From: Citrobacter tructae
Lineage (GTDB): Bacteria > Pseudomonadota > Gammaproteobacteria > Enterobacterales > Enterobacteriaceae
Assembly: GCF_004684345.1 (NCBI RefSeq)
Contig: NZ_CP038469.1
Span: 868,001 to 932,000 of the forward strand
DNA length: 64,000 nt
Direction: 5' to 3'
Position 1 is the stretch's first letter. The number at the start of each line of letters is the position of its first letter. The notes beneath the pieces were generated by a model, which saw only the letters and a program-made list of their open reading frames with translations, had not been told where the DNA came from and searched no databases. This document shows, piece by piece, positions 45,947-56,025 of the stretch. Both the position numbers and the translations under genes were made by a program.

Positions 45947-48414
45947 CCTTTCACCACGCAGACTACCGTTAATGCAATGAGCGGTTCTTTGCGCTGTTGT
46001 TCGTTAAGTATCCATGGCAGCGAGCAGTCACTGCCTTCTAACGTCAGTTGTCCCTGTTCACCCTCGACACGGGCATAAACCTGATTTCCCTGAGCGACCA
46101 TACCGACAATGCGTCCCCGCTCATCGGTTACGGATGCCCCCACCGGCAGTGCCGCTTCGTTATCCACAGTAATGAGCAGCGGATAGCCCGAAATCGTCGC
46201 AAAGCGCAGTTTTACTGCGGCTCCCGCCATCGGTGCAATCCGACGCTGGTTCTCTTGTAGCTCTGCATTAGTGTTCATTTCACTTCCATCGAGGGTCACA
46301 TTGTTATAGCGATAAGGTGTTAACGACGGTACCAGCGCATAACCGCCGCTGTTCACCGCTGCCCCTTGCCCACCGCCAACTCTCGCCCCCATTGCGCCTG
46401 GCGCTTCTATTAATGCAAAGGTGTCGCCTACCCACGGCCCGGCGACCACGCCATGACGATGTACGACCACCGCACCGCGTACACCGGCAGACCACTGCTG
46501 ATAGTTTTGCGACTGGGAAACGCTGCCGTTTAGCGTACCGAAGGTGGTATTTTTTTGAAGCGACCCACTCCAGTCGCTCACACTGCTGGACTCGCTCTGT
46601 CCTTGCTGCCAGCCTGCAGAGACCGCGTAATTGAGACTTTCTTTGCTATCAAGTGCACCGGACAAGGCGACTTGCGCGCTGCGTCCGGCCTGCTGTGCCT
46701 GACTAGCGGAGAGCGCCAGCGTGTGCTCTCGTTCACCAAAGCTGAGTGGTATTGAGATCGTTAGCGTCGCCATGTTCTCTTTTTGGCCCTGTGAGTTGTT
46801 CCCGTTGCGCCACCAGGTATCCTGTCGACTAAAGGACACGCCCAGCGCCATACGGCCAAGGGTGGTATTGTACCCGGCCTGAAGCTGAGTGCTGTTTCCA
46901 TGGCCGCCGTAGTAATCCATCATCGAGCCTGATAACCACAGGTTTCCGTAGCCGCCCAGCGTCTGGTTAACGGTAGCGGTAAACTGATTTTTCTGACGCA
47001 GCGTGTCCGAACGCCACTGCGCATCGCCTTCGCTGACGTTTCGCTCACCCAGCACATCACCGTAATCACGGTAGCCCTGCGTGGAATAGCGATAACCGGC
47101 TAGCGCGACGTGCGTTCCTGTCGGGCTGAACGTTTTGCTCCAGTTAGTTTGCAAACGCCAACCGCTTAGTGACTGGGAGGCGATCCGCGCCCGCGAACCA
47201 GTAAGATCTACGCCAAAAGCACCGAACGTTGTTGCCAGGACACCGCCCATCAGCAGCGCCTGGTAATCGTCACCGATACGCAAGGCACCGTTTGCCGTCA
47301 GCAAATTGGTTACCCCACGCTCCAGCGTGAAATCGGTAAACAGACTGTCGGCTGCACTGTAATCACGGGTTTTTCCCGCAACCAGGCCGTAGCGCCAGAC
47401 GCCAGGACGCAGCGATAAAGGTACGCTGGCGTAAGGTACGGTGTAGCCACTTTGTTTGCCGTCTGCGCCGGTGATTTCAACCTGTAAATCCCCGTCCCAG
47501 GCTGTATTTGGTAGATCATCGAGTACAAAGGGTCCCTGCGGCACGCTGGTTTCATAAAGTGTACGACCATTTTGCTTGACCGCCACGCGCGAGGGTGTAG
47601 ACGCCGTGCCGCGAATTTCGGGGGCATAGCCGCGTCGTGACTGTGGCCACATCCGCTGATCGGTTTCCAACTTGATACCCGTAAACGCCATGCTGCCGAG
47701 CAGGTTGCCTGGCGTGTAGCTTTCGCCTACGGTCAGTACGCTTTCTAGTTTCGCTATCGGATGCTGGAGCCAGGTTTGCAGCGCGTCCCAGCGTTGGGTT
47801 TCACGGTAGTCGTCACGCCGCCAGTTAGCGGAGGACTGCTGGCGAAACTGCCAACTGCCAATGTTGAAGCCGCTGTTAAGTCCCAGCCAGCCGTAATCAC
47901 TTTGCAGTCCGTTATTTTTGTTGTGATAAACGTGAAGGTTGTAGTTGCTGAACAGTACACTCTCACCGCTCTGCCACTGTGAAGGTGGAACATAATCCAA
48001 CGGTGTTCGCTTAAGCGCAGCCTGCGGCACGCTAAGATTCAGGCGTAGCAAACCCTGATCGAAATCCCACTGCCCGCCGCTGATGCGGGCTGCAGGTTCA
48101 AGGCACGCCTCGGATAGTCCTTCCGTCGCTGTAACGCCCTGCTCATCCCAAAATTTGACCGGAAGACAGGGGGCAATGCGCCCTTCCGAATTCTGGCGAA
48201 ACAGCACATCATCCCGGCCAACGTACTGCCCATTCAGCCAGATATCGACACTGTAACGTCCGGCGGCAACGCTCCCTTGATCGTTGAACTGCGCCAGCCC
48301 TTTTTCGTAGCCACTACCGAGCAATAAGGTCTCATCAAAGGTGTATTCGCTTGCAAAAACGGGGGCAGCGCCGGACAAAAATAGCCACCACCAGCGCGGA
48401 TTAATGGCCGACAT
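45943..48414 (-). CDS. Outer-membrane fimbrial usher (FimD/PapC family)
   Basis: 823-residue usher: signal peptide (ending VFA), periplasmic N-domain (YTFDETLLLGSGYEKGLAQF), a 24-strand barrel with a plug domain, and C-terminal domains ending with the cysteine pair of the family. It secretes and assembles subunits delivered by the chaperones. Overlaps the upstream chaperone by 14 bases and the adhesin by 4. Confidence 0.95.
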   Translation of the reverse strand: MSAINPRWWWLFLSGAAPVFASEYTFDETLLLGSGYEKGLAQFNDQGSVAAGRYSVDIWLNGQYVGRDDVLFRQNSEGRIAPCLPVKFWDEQGVTATEGLSEACLEPAARISGGQWDFDQGLLRLNLSVPQAALKRTPLDYVPPSQWQSGESVLFSNYNLHVYHNKNNGLQSDYGWLGLNSGFNIGSWQFRQQSSANWRRDDYRETQRWDALQTWLQHPIAKLESVLTVGESYTPGNLLGSMAFTGIKLETDQRMWPQSRRGYAPEIRGTASTPSRVAVKQNGRTLYETSVPQGPFVLDDLPNTAWDGDLQVEITGADGKQSGYTVPYASVPLSLRPGVWRYGLVAGKTRDYSAADSLFTDFTLERGVTNLLTANGALRIGDDYQALLMGGVLATTFGAFGVDLTGSRARIASQSLSGWRLQTNWSKTFSPTGTHVALAGYRYSTQGYRDYGDVLGERNVSEGDAQWRSDTLRQKNQFTATVNQTLGGYGNLWLSGSMMDYYGGHGNSTQLQAGYNTTLGRMALGVSFSRQDTWWRNGNNSQGQKENMATLTISIPLSFGEREHTLALSASQAQQAGRSAQVALSGALDSKESLNYAVSAGWQQGQSESSSVSDWSGSLQKNTTFGTLNGSVSQSQNYQQWSAGVRGAVVVHRHGVVAGPWVGDTFALIEAPGAMGARVGGGQGAAVNSGGYALVPSLTPYRYNNVTLDGSEMNTNAELQENQRRIAPMAGAAVKLRFATISGYPLLITVDNEAALPVGASVTDERGRIVGMVAQGNQVYARVEGEQGQLTLEGSDCSLPWILNEQQRKEPLIALTVVCVVKG

Positions 48415-49114
48415 TGCCCGGATTCTCTAGCATCACGCGTCCGGTTAAGGCTGCGCCCTGGTCATTAATCCAGCGCATCCGCGCTTCGCCCAGCAGCGAG
48501 ATCGTCGTTGGCCATGATTCTGTCGTCCACGGCGCGATGGTTTCGCCCTGAATACGCTGCTTTTTACCTGCACCATTGACTTCAAGTGCGGAGAGCGCGA
48601 GGTAATAGCCACTGTTATTGCGCAAAAACAGCTTGCCATTCTGGATCCAGACCCTACTGGTACTTGCCATCTCCAGCGGTGAACCCACCAGTCCCTTTGG
48701 TCTGAGCAGCACTTTTACGCGGCTACGCACCAGCACTAACAGTTGATTGTCTGCTTGCGCGCCTTTATCTGCCGGCGGGATCTGAATAAAGTTAAACCAC
48801 CACAGCGATTCTCTGTCCTGTGCAACCGGTTTGCCAACATAACGCAACCGCACAGTTTGCCCCGCTCGGGCCGCCAGCCGGAAGACTGGCGGCGTGGTGA
48901 CAAAAGGAGCATTTGCGGTTTGCGGCACAGATTGCGCATTGCCATCATCCAGCCAGACCTGAACCACGCTGGGGAAATCATCGCGATTAGTTAATTGTAC
49001 GCTGACTTCCCGGCTATCTACTGGATAGATAATCCGACTGCCGGTCATCACAATGCTTGCCTGCGTGCTCGCGCACATCAGTATTCCGGCCAAAACTATC
49101 GCTAATCCTTTCAT
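48401..49114 (-). CDS. Periplasmic fimbrial chaperone
   Basis: 237-residue PapD-type chaperone: signal peptide (cleavage near TQA), strand RIIYPVDSREVSVQLTNRDDFPSVVQVWLDDG, and the conserved ESLWWFNFIQIPP and LLVLVRSRVKVLLRP segments. The ATG at 49114 follows an alternative GTG one codon earlier. Second gene of the operon, between the major subunit and the usher. Confidence 0.93.
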   Translation of the reverse strand: MKGLAIVLAGILMCASTQASIVMTGSRIIYPVDSREVSVQLTNRDDFPSVVQVWLDDGNAQSVPQTANAPFVTTPPVFRLAARAGQTVRLRYVGKPVAQDRESLWWFNFIQIPPADKGAQADNQLLVLVRSRVKVLLRPKGLVGSPLEMASTSRVWIQNGKLFLRNNSGYYLALSALEVNGAGKKQRIQGETIAPWTTESWPTTISLLGEARMRWINDQGAALTGRVMLENPGNVGH

Positions 49115-49128
49115 CACACCGAACTCGC

Positions 49129-49683
49129 TTACAGGTAGGAAACGGCGTATTGCACGGTACCGACAACCGTACCAGCGGTCGTACCACCGTTCGGACTGAA
49201 ATACTGCACAGCGAAGTCGTGTTCTCCAGAAGTACTGCCTGCCGCTACGGTGATGCCAGCAACCGGTGTTGTATTACGCAGATCAATAGCAGTGGTGCCG
49301 CTACTGTTTGTCATTAACTGCAACTCGACGTTTTGCGCCGTACCGGTATTGGCCAGGTTACCGCGTTCGGTCATATTATTGGCAATGAATATCGTCTTAA
49401 TATCCAACGCATCAGCATCGACAGTGCAACCGGTCACACCGAGGGTGAATGTTGTCAGTCCTGTTGAGGAAGCTACAGTCGCGAGTTCACTTTTAGCGAC
49501 AGAAGGCAGCAATACAACCGGTCGCGCATTTACACCGTTAACGGTAACTTCGCAAGTTTGCTCAGTCACTTCGCCTTTAAAAGTGATGGTATTCGCTGAG
49601 TCAGCATGCGCGACCTGAGCAAATAACAGCGCCAGACTACCAGCAACAAATATATAGCTGGCATGTGGAATATTGATTTTCAT
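49129..49683 (-). CDS. Major fimbrial subunit
   Basis: 184-residue type 1-like pilin. A signal peptide ends near VAHA; the mature N-terminal donor strand is followed by FKGEVTEQTCEV, and the second cysteine is in VTGCTVDA. The C-terminus VVGTVQYAVSYL has the penultimate tyrosine pattern of chaperone-usher pilins. The ATG at 49683 follows AAGGACAG. First gene of the operon. Confidence 0.93.
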   Translation of the reverse strand: MKINIPHASYIFVAGSLALLFAQVAHADSANTITFKGEVTEQTCEVTVNGVNARPVVLLPSVAKSELATVASSTGLTTFTLGVTGCTVDADALDIKTIFIANNMTERGNLANTGTAQNVELQLMTNSSGTTAIDLRNTTPVAGITVAAGSTSGEHDFAVQYFSPNGGTTAGTVVGTVQYAVSYL

Positions 49684-50690
49684 ATTGTCTGTCCTTAATA
49701 AAAAATACACAGGCATCCTGATGATGTTACGCAACAACCCCTCCGCAGAAAGCGGAATATTTAACTTAAGGGGAAAACAGATGCCAGCAAGGTCTTATGG
49801 CATCATAGGGGTAACCCTACGATGATTGTTAGTTTAAGAATAATCGCAGAGATTAAAACCTTTTTTATCTCAAATGGGATAGGTAGCGATCTTAAATAAG
49901 ATAAAAATGTTTTTATATGATCATAACTGTTTGTTTTTGCTTGCTTAATAAAAATAACATGTGTTTAAGAAAAATTTTTCTTAGGACCATGTGAGGCAGG
50001 TGAAATTCAGAGGTTTCACAGATTAATCATGTTAATGACCAACAGAGATCGTTGGGGGCACTTAAATATCACGGTAGATATAAGTTCGCAGGGGGAATTT
50101 TTTAGAGAAAGTGTTGTTGATAAGAAAAATAATAAGCATGGTTTATTTCTGAACGGTACTGGCGTGCTACATAAGTGAGAGATAATAATGTAGTAATATT
50201 CTGAGGTCTACCCTGCTCGTCTGTGAACCCTTAGCAGCGTAAAAATAAATTGACATCAATTGAAATGTAAAGAAATGAAAATTTACGCTTACTCATCAAA
50301 AAGTATGAGTGAAGTCGCTCCAGGAAAATCCATAGTTATGATAATCACAAAAATGTAATGTGAGATAAAACCCCGACCCGTTTAAACATGACGAAACCAT
50401 CGTCTTGTAACACTATGCGCCTTGAATATATCTACAAATTCAATGGGGAAAAAGGCTGTCTGCCATTCTTTGACGCTGAATCCATTAGTAAAGTGGGCAT
50501 TATTACGTTAAGCAAAAACTTCAGGAGAATAACTCTAATTACGTAGTTAATATTTTAAGTATTTCAATAAATGGACTTTTGCAATGCACTAACAACTAGC
50601 AATTAAATACGACTCATTCTCATGTGTATGTTGTAAACAGAAGAACCGAGTGATGATAGCTAATTTAAGGTAAAGATAGGGGTAATTATT
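49684..50690. other. AT-rich gene-free region between fimbriae and RTX peroxidase
   Basis: About 1 kb, strikingly AT-rich, with no frame I would call a gene on either strand. It must hold the divergent promoters of the fimbrial operon and of the peroxidase gene. A short dyad (ACTCAT and ATGAGT, around 50293-50308) and several A/T runs are visible. Such composition usually marks H-NS-silenced acquired DNA. I found no phase-switch inverted repeats by eye. Confidence 0.6.
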
Positions 50691-53600
50691 ATGGCCTCAC
50701 AATATGACTTTACTGTCACACTGCACGATCTCGCTTTTATTCTCAAGCAGATCAAAATATCTGAAGCAGCGACTAATCCGGATGGCACCGTCAATGGCGA
50801 TGCGCTTCGTGATTTAGTATCCAGCCCGCTGTTACCCTACGGACTCCGAACTGTTGACGGATCATGGAATAATCTCCTGCCGGGTCAGGAATTATATGGT
50901 TCTGCTGACCAGACAATGCCGAGGCTAACGGCATTGAACTGGCAGGATGCGGATGCGATGACCAGTTACACACAAATTGGTGGCACGGTTATCGATGCAG
51001 ATCCCAGAGTTATCAGTAATTTAATCTCAGATCAAACGGCGTCTAACCCGGCTGCGCTCGAAGCATTCAACGAACTAAAAGATGCCCCTGGTGGCGGGAC
51101 TACTACAGGAAATGGCAGTTTATCTATCCCTAACCAGTCTCCCGATATTGGTCTCTCCCCCGCTTTTAATGGCTGGATGACTTTTTTTGGACAGTTTTTT
51201 GACCATGGCCTGGACTTAATACCAAAAGGGGGAAACGGCATTGTCTTCATTCCGTTGCAACCCGATGACCCTTTATATGTGGAGGGATCACCAACTAACT
51301 TTATGGTATTAACACGAGCCGAAGTTGATGAAAATCATGATACTGTAAACCTGACTACCCCATTCATTGATCAAAACCAAACCTATACTTCCCATCCTTC
51401 GCATCAGATTTTTATCCGTGAATACGTATTAATCGACGGTAAACCAGAGCCTACTGGTAACCTATTAGGCGGGGCTAACGGTGGTCTGGCAACCTGGGCT
51501 GACGTCAAAAACCAGGCTGAACACTTGCTCGGTATTAAACTCACCGATCAGGACGTTTTTAATGTTCCTCTGCTGGCGACCGATCGTTACGGTAATTTGA
51601 TTTTAAGTGAAAATGGTAAAGTGCAGATCGTCACTACCGCCGGGTTAGTCGAAGCGAACGGTAGCGTCTTATCCGCGAATACGCTGCGTACCGGACATGC
51701 TTTTCTTGATGATATTGCGCATACTGCCGCACCAAAATCGGGCCTGGTGGCCGACAATGATGATGTCATTGGTGGCACACAGGCTGCTGGAACCTATGAT
51801 GATGAAATGCTCGACCGCCACTTTATCACCGGCGACGGCCGCGGTAATGAAAACATTGGCTTAACCGCTGTCCACGCCGTATTTCACAGCGAACACAATC
51901 GCCTGGTGGAGCAATATAAAACCACCCTGCTGGAAACCGGCGACGTTGACCTCATTAACCAATGGTTGATGCCGAACCACCAAATAACCGAGCTGCCAGC
52001 AGATACCAATACCCTGGTGTGGAACGGTGAGTATTTATTCCAGGCAGGACGTTTCTCCACGGAAATGCAGTACCAGCATCTCGTTTTCGAGGAGTTTGCG
52101 CGTACTGTACAACCTGCGGTCGATCCGTTTGTCTTCTCAAACACGGCAGATATTAACCCACTGATCTTTGCCGAATTTGCGCATGTCGTTTATCGTTTCG
52201 GGCACTCTATGCTGACAGAAACCGTGGCGCGTACCGACATTGACATGCAAAACGGTGATATCGGCCTGATAGCGGCGTTTCTTAATCCGGTGGCATTCAA
52301 TGAAATTAACGGCGCCACCGTTTCTGATGAACAGGCTATCGGCGCGATTGTGCGCGGTATGACGCGACAGGTCGGCAACGAAATTGATGAATTTATTACT
52401 GATGCCCTGCGTAACAACCTCATCGGTTTGCCGCTTGATTTAGGCGCGCTTAACATTGCCCGTGGACGTGATACGGCAATGCCAACGCTGAATCAGGCCC
52501 GTGAGCAGTTCTTTGCCTTAAGCGGTGATAGCCAACTTCGGCCCTATACCAGTTGGTCTGATTTTACGACGTACCTGAAAAATCCCGCCTCGATCATTAA
52601 CTTTATGGCCGCCTATGGTCAGCACGAGCTGATCCTCAATGCTACCAGCCTTGAAGGTAAACGCGCGGCGGTTAACTTCTTACTGTTTGGCGACGCCAAC
52701 AATGCCCCACCTGCGGACGCGATGGATTTCTTCAACAGTACCGGTGCGTGGGCGACGAAAGAAACGGGCCTGAACATGATCGATTTCTGGATCGGCGGGC
52801 TGGCTGAACGCAAAAACGAATTTGGCGGCATGCTGGGTTCAACCTTCAACTTTGTTTTCGAAACACAAATGGAAATGTTGCAGGACGGCGACCGTTTCTA
52901 TTATCTGAGCCGCGTTCAGGGCCTGAACATGCTCAACGAACTGGAGGCCAACTCGTTTTCCGCTCTGGTCATGCGTAATAGCGATCTGGGTGAAAATGGT
53001 TCTTCTCACCTGCCCGCCAACCTGTTCCAGACGCCAGACCATATTTTCGAAGTGAACCGCGTCCTACAAACGGAAATCGATCCTAAATGGGGGAATCCGC
53101 TGAAGGACCTGCTCTCACCGCTCCTGGTGCGCCGCGATCCGGGCGCTGATGTGAACGGTGATGGCTTTGCTGACGGTGGATATCTGAAATATACCGGTGA
53201 TGGGCACGTCGTACTTGGTGGTACGGCAGGCAACGATACGTTAATCGGAGGGAAAGGCATCGACAGCCTGTGGGGCGACGGCGGCGATGATCGTCTGGAC
53301 GGTGGCGATGAAGCGGATGTGGTTCACGGCGGTGACGGTGATGACATCATTACTGACACCGGTACGCCAGTTGGCGATGCTGACTTCCTTCACGGCGATG
53401 CCGGACACGATGTCATCTTCTCCGGTAACGGTAACGATCTGGTTTTTGGCGGCAGCGGAAGTGACTTTGTGGTCGTCGGCGAAGATGCCCAGGAAGTCTT
53501 CTCGGGGCAAGGTAATGACTTTGCACTGGGGGGATCGGGCGCTGATACCCTGATGGGGAACGAAGGTGACGACTGGCTGGAAGGTGGTGACGGATTTGAC

Positions 53601-56015
53601 ACCCTTGCCGGGGACAACTCTGAGCTGTTCTTCAACAGTACCATTATTGGTCACGACGTTCTGAATGGTCAGGGCAACGACACTGACTACGATGGTGAAG
53701 CCGGTGACGACATCATGGTTCAGGGCGCGGGAATTCAGCGCAATAACGGCATGGCCGGTTTCGACTGGGCTATCCATAAAGGCGACCCGAACGCAGCGAA
53801 CTCTGACCTTGGGATCCCGATTTTCGTCAACCAGCAGGAATTTATTCTGCGCGACCGTTTCGACCTGGTTGAAGGACTGTCCGGATGGAAACACAACGAT
53901 ATCTTAACCGGTACGGAACAGCCGCTCGGTACGGCACCGGTTCAGGGCGTTCCCCTCTCCAATAATCTCACTCAGGAAGGTGCTGACAGAATTGACGGTC
54001 TGCAAGCCATTCTCGGCGTAGAACGCTCGGCTAATCCGAACGCGGTACTACTGAATCCTGATGATGGTAGCGATATTTTACTCGGCGGCGGCGGCAGCGA
54101 CCGCATTATGGGTAAAGCCGGTAATGACATCATTGATGGTGATGCATGGCTGAACGTACGCATTGCCGTCACCGGCATGGCGGGACTGACCAGCGCCGAA
54201 AGTATGGCCGAGTTGAAATCGTACATGCTGGCGGGCACGCTGAAGCCGAATCAACTGTCCATCGTGCGTGAAATCTTGCATGAAGGTGATGGTACTGAAA
54301 CTGATGTGGCAGTCTACCGCGATCTCAGCACTAACTATGCCTTTACCCGTATGGCTGACGGTAGCCTCAGGGTTGACCACGCAACGCCAAATGCCGCCTT
54401 GAATCTGGATGATGGTACCGATCGTCTGCTGAACATTGAAAAACTGGAGTTCGGTGATGGTCAGCAGTTGTGGGTAACGGCGCAAAAAGCGACGGGCAAC
54501 GTCAATATCAGTAGCGCAGCGCCTTCGGTGGGCGACTTACTGCGCGTAAACGTGGCGAACTTGCTGGATGGCAACGGGCTCGCGGCAAATACGGTTATTA
54601 CCATGACCTGGCAGGCGCTGGTTAACGGTCAATGGCGCGATCAGGCTACCGGCGTGGAGTTCAGGGTGCCGGGTACTATCCAGGGCGCTCCGCTGCGTGT
54701 CGTCGCCAGTTTTAACGATCAAATGGGCGATGCGGAAACCTTAGTCTCTGCGCAAACCCAGGCGATCTTGCCTCGTAATCAGGCGACCACCGGCGTGCCG
54801 GTGATTAATGACCTGACGCCAACCGAGAGCCTGACGCTGACTGCGGTAGTTTCGGGTATTGCCGATGCCGATGGTCTGAGCGGCGGTAATTTCAGCTACC
54901 AATGGAGAATGAGTTCCCCGACCGGGTTCGTTAACATTATCGGTGCGACCTCGGCCACCTATACACCCGGCCAGGCGGCTGTAGGACGGACGTTGCAGGT
55001 GGTGGTCACCGTCGTTGATGACGAAGGCAACCCCCCGGTTGTTCTAACATCAACAACCACCCAGCCGGTTGGTGACCTGATTGTTGGTAATAACGGAAAC
55101 AACACCCTGACCGGTACCGCCTGGAGTGACATTCTGCGCGGTGAAAACGGTAATGACACCTTGTCGGGTGCTGCGGGAGATGACCTGCTGGTTGGTGGAG
55201 CCGGAAACGACAACCTGTTTGGTGACGCCGGACAAGACACGCTGCAGGGGGATGCTGGTGACGATACCCTCGACGGCGGTCTGGGGGCAGATAGCATGAC
55301 TGGCGGTACCGGCAATGACACCTATATCGTGAATGACTTTGGCGATGTGGTGATCGAAGGTCTGAACGGCGGGACGGATGTGGTTCGCACCAGTCTCAGC
55401 AGCTACGACCTGAGCGATAACGTGGAAGAGTTGGTGTTCACTGGCAGCGGCGGTTTTATCGGTACCGGGAATGGTCTTGCCAACATCATCACAGGTGGCG
55501 CGGGCAACGACCAGTTGTTTGGCATGGGAGGCAACGACCAGCTGTTCGGCGGCGTCGGCAATGACTTCCTGGATGGCGGTGATGGCGTTGATAACTTGCA
55601 GGGTGGAAACGGCAATGACGTCATGATTGGCGGCGCAGGTGCCGATACCCTTTCCGGCGGCAACGGCGACGACATTCTCAATGGTCAGGAAGGCAATGAC
55701 AATCTGGATGGCGGTACTGGGAATGACATCTTCGCCTTTGGCACCGCCTTTGGGCGAGACCGTATTACCGGCTTTGATAGTAACCCTAACGGCGGACAGG
55801 ATTATCTGGATCTGGTCTTGCTAGGGATTAATGCGGGTAATTTTGCCAGCAGCGTATCCATCACTGGTAGCAACGGTAATACAGTCGTAACTATCGGTAC
55901 TGACAACATTACGTTGGTCGGCGTCAATTCGAGCACCGTCACTATTGGTGATTTTTATCTGGAAATGCCAAACACCCTTGCCAGTAACAACGGCAATGGA
56001 TCGTTGATCGTATAA
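50691..56015 (+). CDS. Secreted animal-type haem peroxidase with RTX repeats
   Basis: 1774 residues with no N-terminal signal peptide. Residues about 150-780 are an animal haem peroxidase domain: distal histidine H172 in FGQFFDHGLDL, GDGRGNE at 381-387 and EHNR at 401-404, proximal histidine H505 in VYRFGHSML, and NIARGRD at 588-594. RTX nonapeptides (GGxGxDxLx) occur at about 843-977, again near 1130-1150, and at about 1464-1549 and 1594-1683; an Ig-like domain lies between (about 1365-1460). The C-terminus suits type I secretion. The ABC exporter starts 10 bases downstream. Likely produces oxidants (hypohalous acids) outside the cell or acts as a bacteriocin-like or adhesive protein; activity unproven. 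Confidence 0.93.
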   Translation: MASQYDFTVTLHDLAFILKQIKISEAATNPDGTVNGDALRDLVSSPLLPYGLRTVDGSWNNLLPGQELYGSADQTMPRLTALNWQDADAMTSYTQIGGTVIDADPRVISNLISDQTASNPAALEAFNELKDAPGGGTTTGNGSLSIPNQSPDIGLSPAFNGWMTFFGQFFDHGLDLIPKGGNGIVFIPLQPDDPLYVEGSPTNFMVLTRAEVDENHDTVNLTTPFIDQNQTYTSHPSHQIFIREYVLIDGKPEPTGNLLGGANGGLATWADVKNQAEHLLGIKLTDQDVFNVPLLATDRYGNLILSENGKVQIVTTAGLVEANGSVLSANTLRTGHAFLDDIAHTAAPKSGLVADNDDVIGGTQAAGTYDDEMLDRHFITGDGRGNENIGLTAVHAVFHSEHNRLVEQYKTTLLETGDVDLINQWLMPNHQITELPADTNTLVWNGEYLFQAGRFSTEMQYQHLVFEEFARTVQPAVDPFVFSNTADINPLIFAEFAHVVYRFGHSMLTETVARTDIDMQNGDIGLIAAFLNPVAFNEINGATVSDEQAIGAIVRGMTRQVGNEIDEFITDALRNNLIGLPLDLGALNIARGRDTAMPTLNQAREQFFALSGDSQLRPYTSWSDFTTYLKNPASIINFMAAYGQHELILNATSLEGKRAAVNFLLFGDANNAPPADAMDFFNSTGAWATKETGLNMIDFWIGGLAERKNEFGGMLGSTFNFVFETQMEMLQDGDRFYYLSRVQGLNMLNELEANSFSALVMRNSDLGENGSSHLPANLFQTPDHIFEVNRVLQTEIDPKWGNPLKDLLSPLLVRRDPGADVNGDGFADGGYLKYTGDGHVVLGGTAGNDTLIGGKGIDSLWGDGGDDRLDGGDEADVVHGGDGDDIITDTGTPVGDADFLHGDAGHDVIFSGNGNDLVFGGSGSDFVVVGEDAQEVFSGQGNDFALGGSGADTLMGNEGDDWLEGGDGFDTLAGDNSELFFNSTIIGHDVLNGQGNDTDYDGEAGDDIMVQGAGIQRNNGMAGFDWAIHKGDPNAANSDLGIPIFVNQQEFILRDRFDLVEGLSGWKHNDILTGTEQPLGTAPVQGVPLSNNLTQEGADRIDGLQAILGVERSANPNAVLLNPDDGSDILLGGGGSDRIMGKAGNDIIDGDAWLNVRIAVTGMAGLTSAESMAELKSYMLAGTLKPNQLSIVREILHEGDGTETDVAVYRDLSTNYAFTRMADGSLRVDHATPNAALNLDDGTDRLLNIEKLEFGDGQQLWVTAQKATGNVNISSAAPSVGDLLRVNVANLLDGNGLAANTVITMTWQALVNGQWRDQATGVEFRVPGTIQGAPLRVVASFNDQMGDAETLVSAQTQAILPRNQATTGVPVINDLTPTESLTLTAVVSGIADADGLSGGNFSYQWRMSSPTGFVNIIGATSATYTPGQAAVGRTLQVVVTVVDDEGNPPVVLTSTTTQPVGDLIVGNNGNNTLTGTAWSDILRGENGNDTLSGAAGDDLLVGGAGNDNLFGDAGQDTLQGDAGDDTLDGGLGADSMTGGTGNDTYIVNDFGDVVIEGLNGGTDVVRTSLSSYDLSDNVEELVFTGSGGFIGTGNGLANIITGGAGNDQLFGMGGNDQLFGGVGNDFLDGGDGVDNLQGGNGNDVMIGGAGADTLSGGNGDDILNGQEGNDNLDGGTGNDIFAFGTAFGRDRITGFDSNPNGGQDYLDLVLLGINAGNFASSVSITGSNGNTVVTIGTDNITLVGVNSSTVTIGDFYLEMPNTLASNNGNGSLIV

Positions 56016-56025
56016 GGAGAAGACT

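Noticed and set aside
50627..50643. Second Ter-like sequence, TGTATGTTGTAAACAGA
   Set aside because: The ATGTTGTAA core matches, but the CTAAA side is disrupted at three positions needed for tight Tus binding.
54078..54485. Long antisense frames across the peroxidase gene
   Set aside because: They mirror the regular RTX and GC-rich codons of the real gene and resemble no protein.
53217..55740. Tandem repeats in the 3' half of the peroxidase gene considered as DNA repeats or CRISPR
   Set aside because: They are protein-level GGxGxD nonapeptides with diverged codons, without identical repeats and unique spacers.
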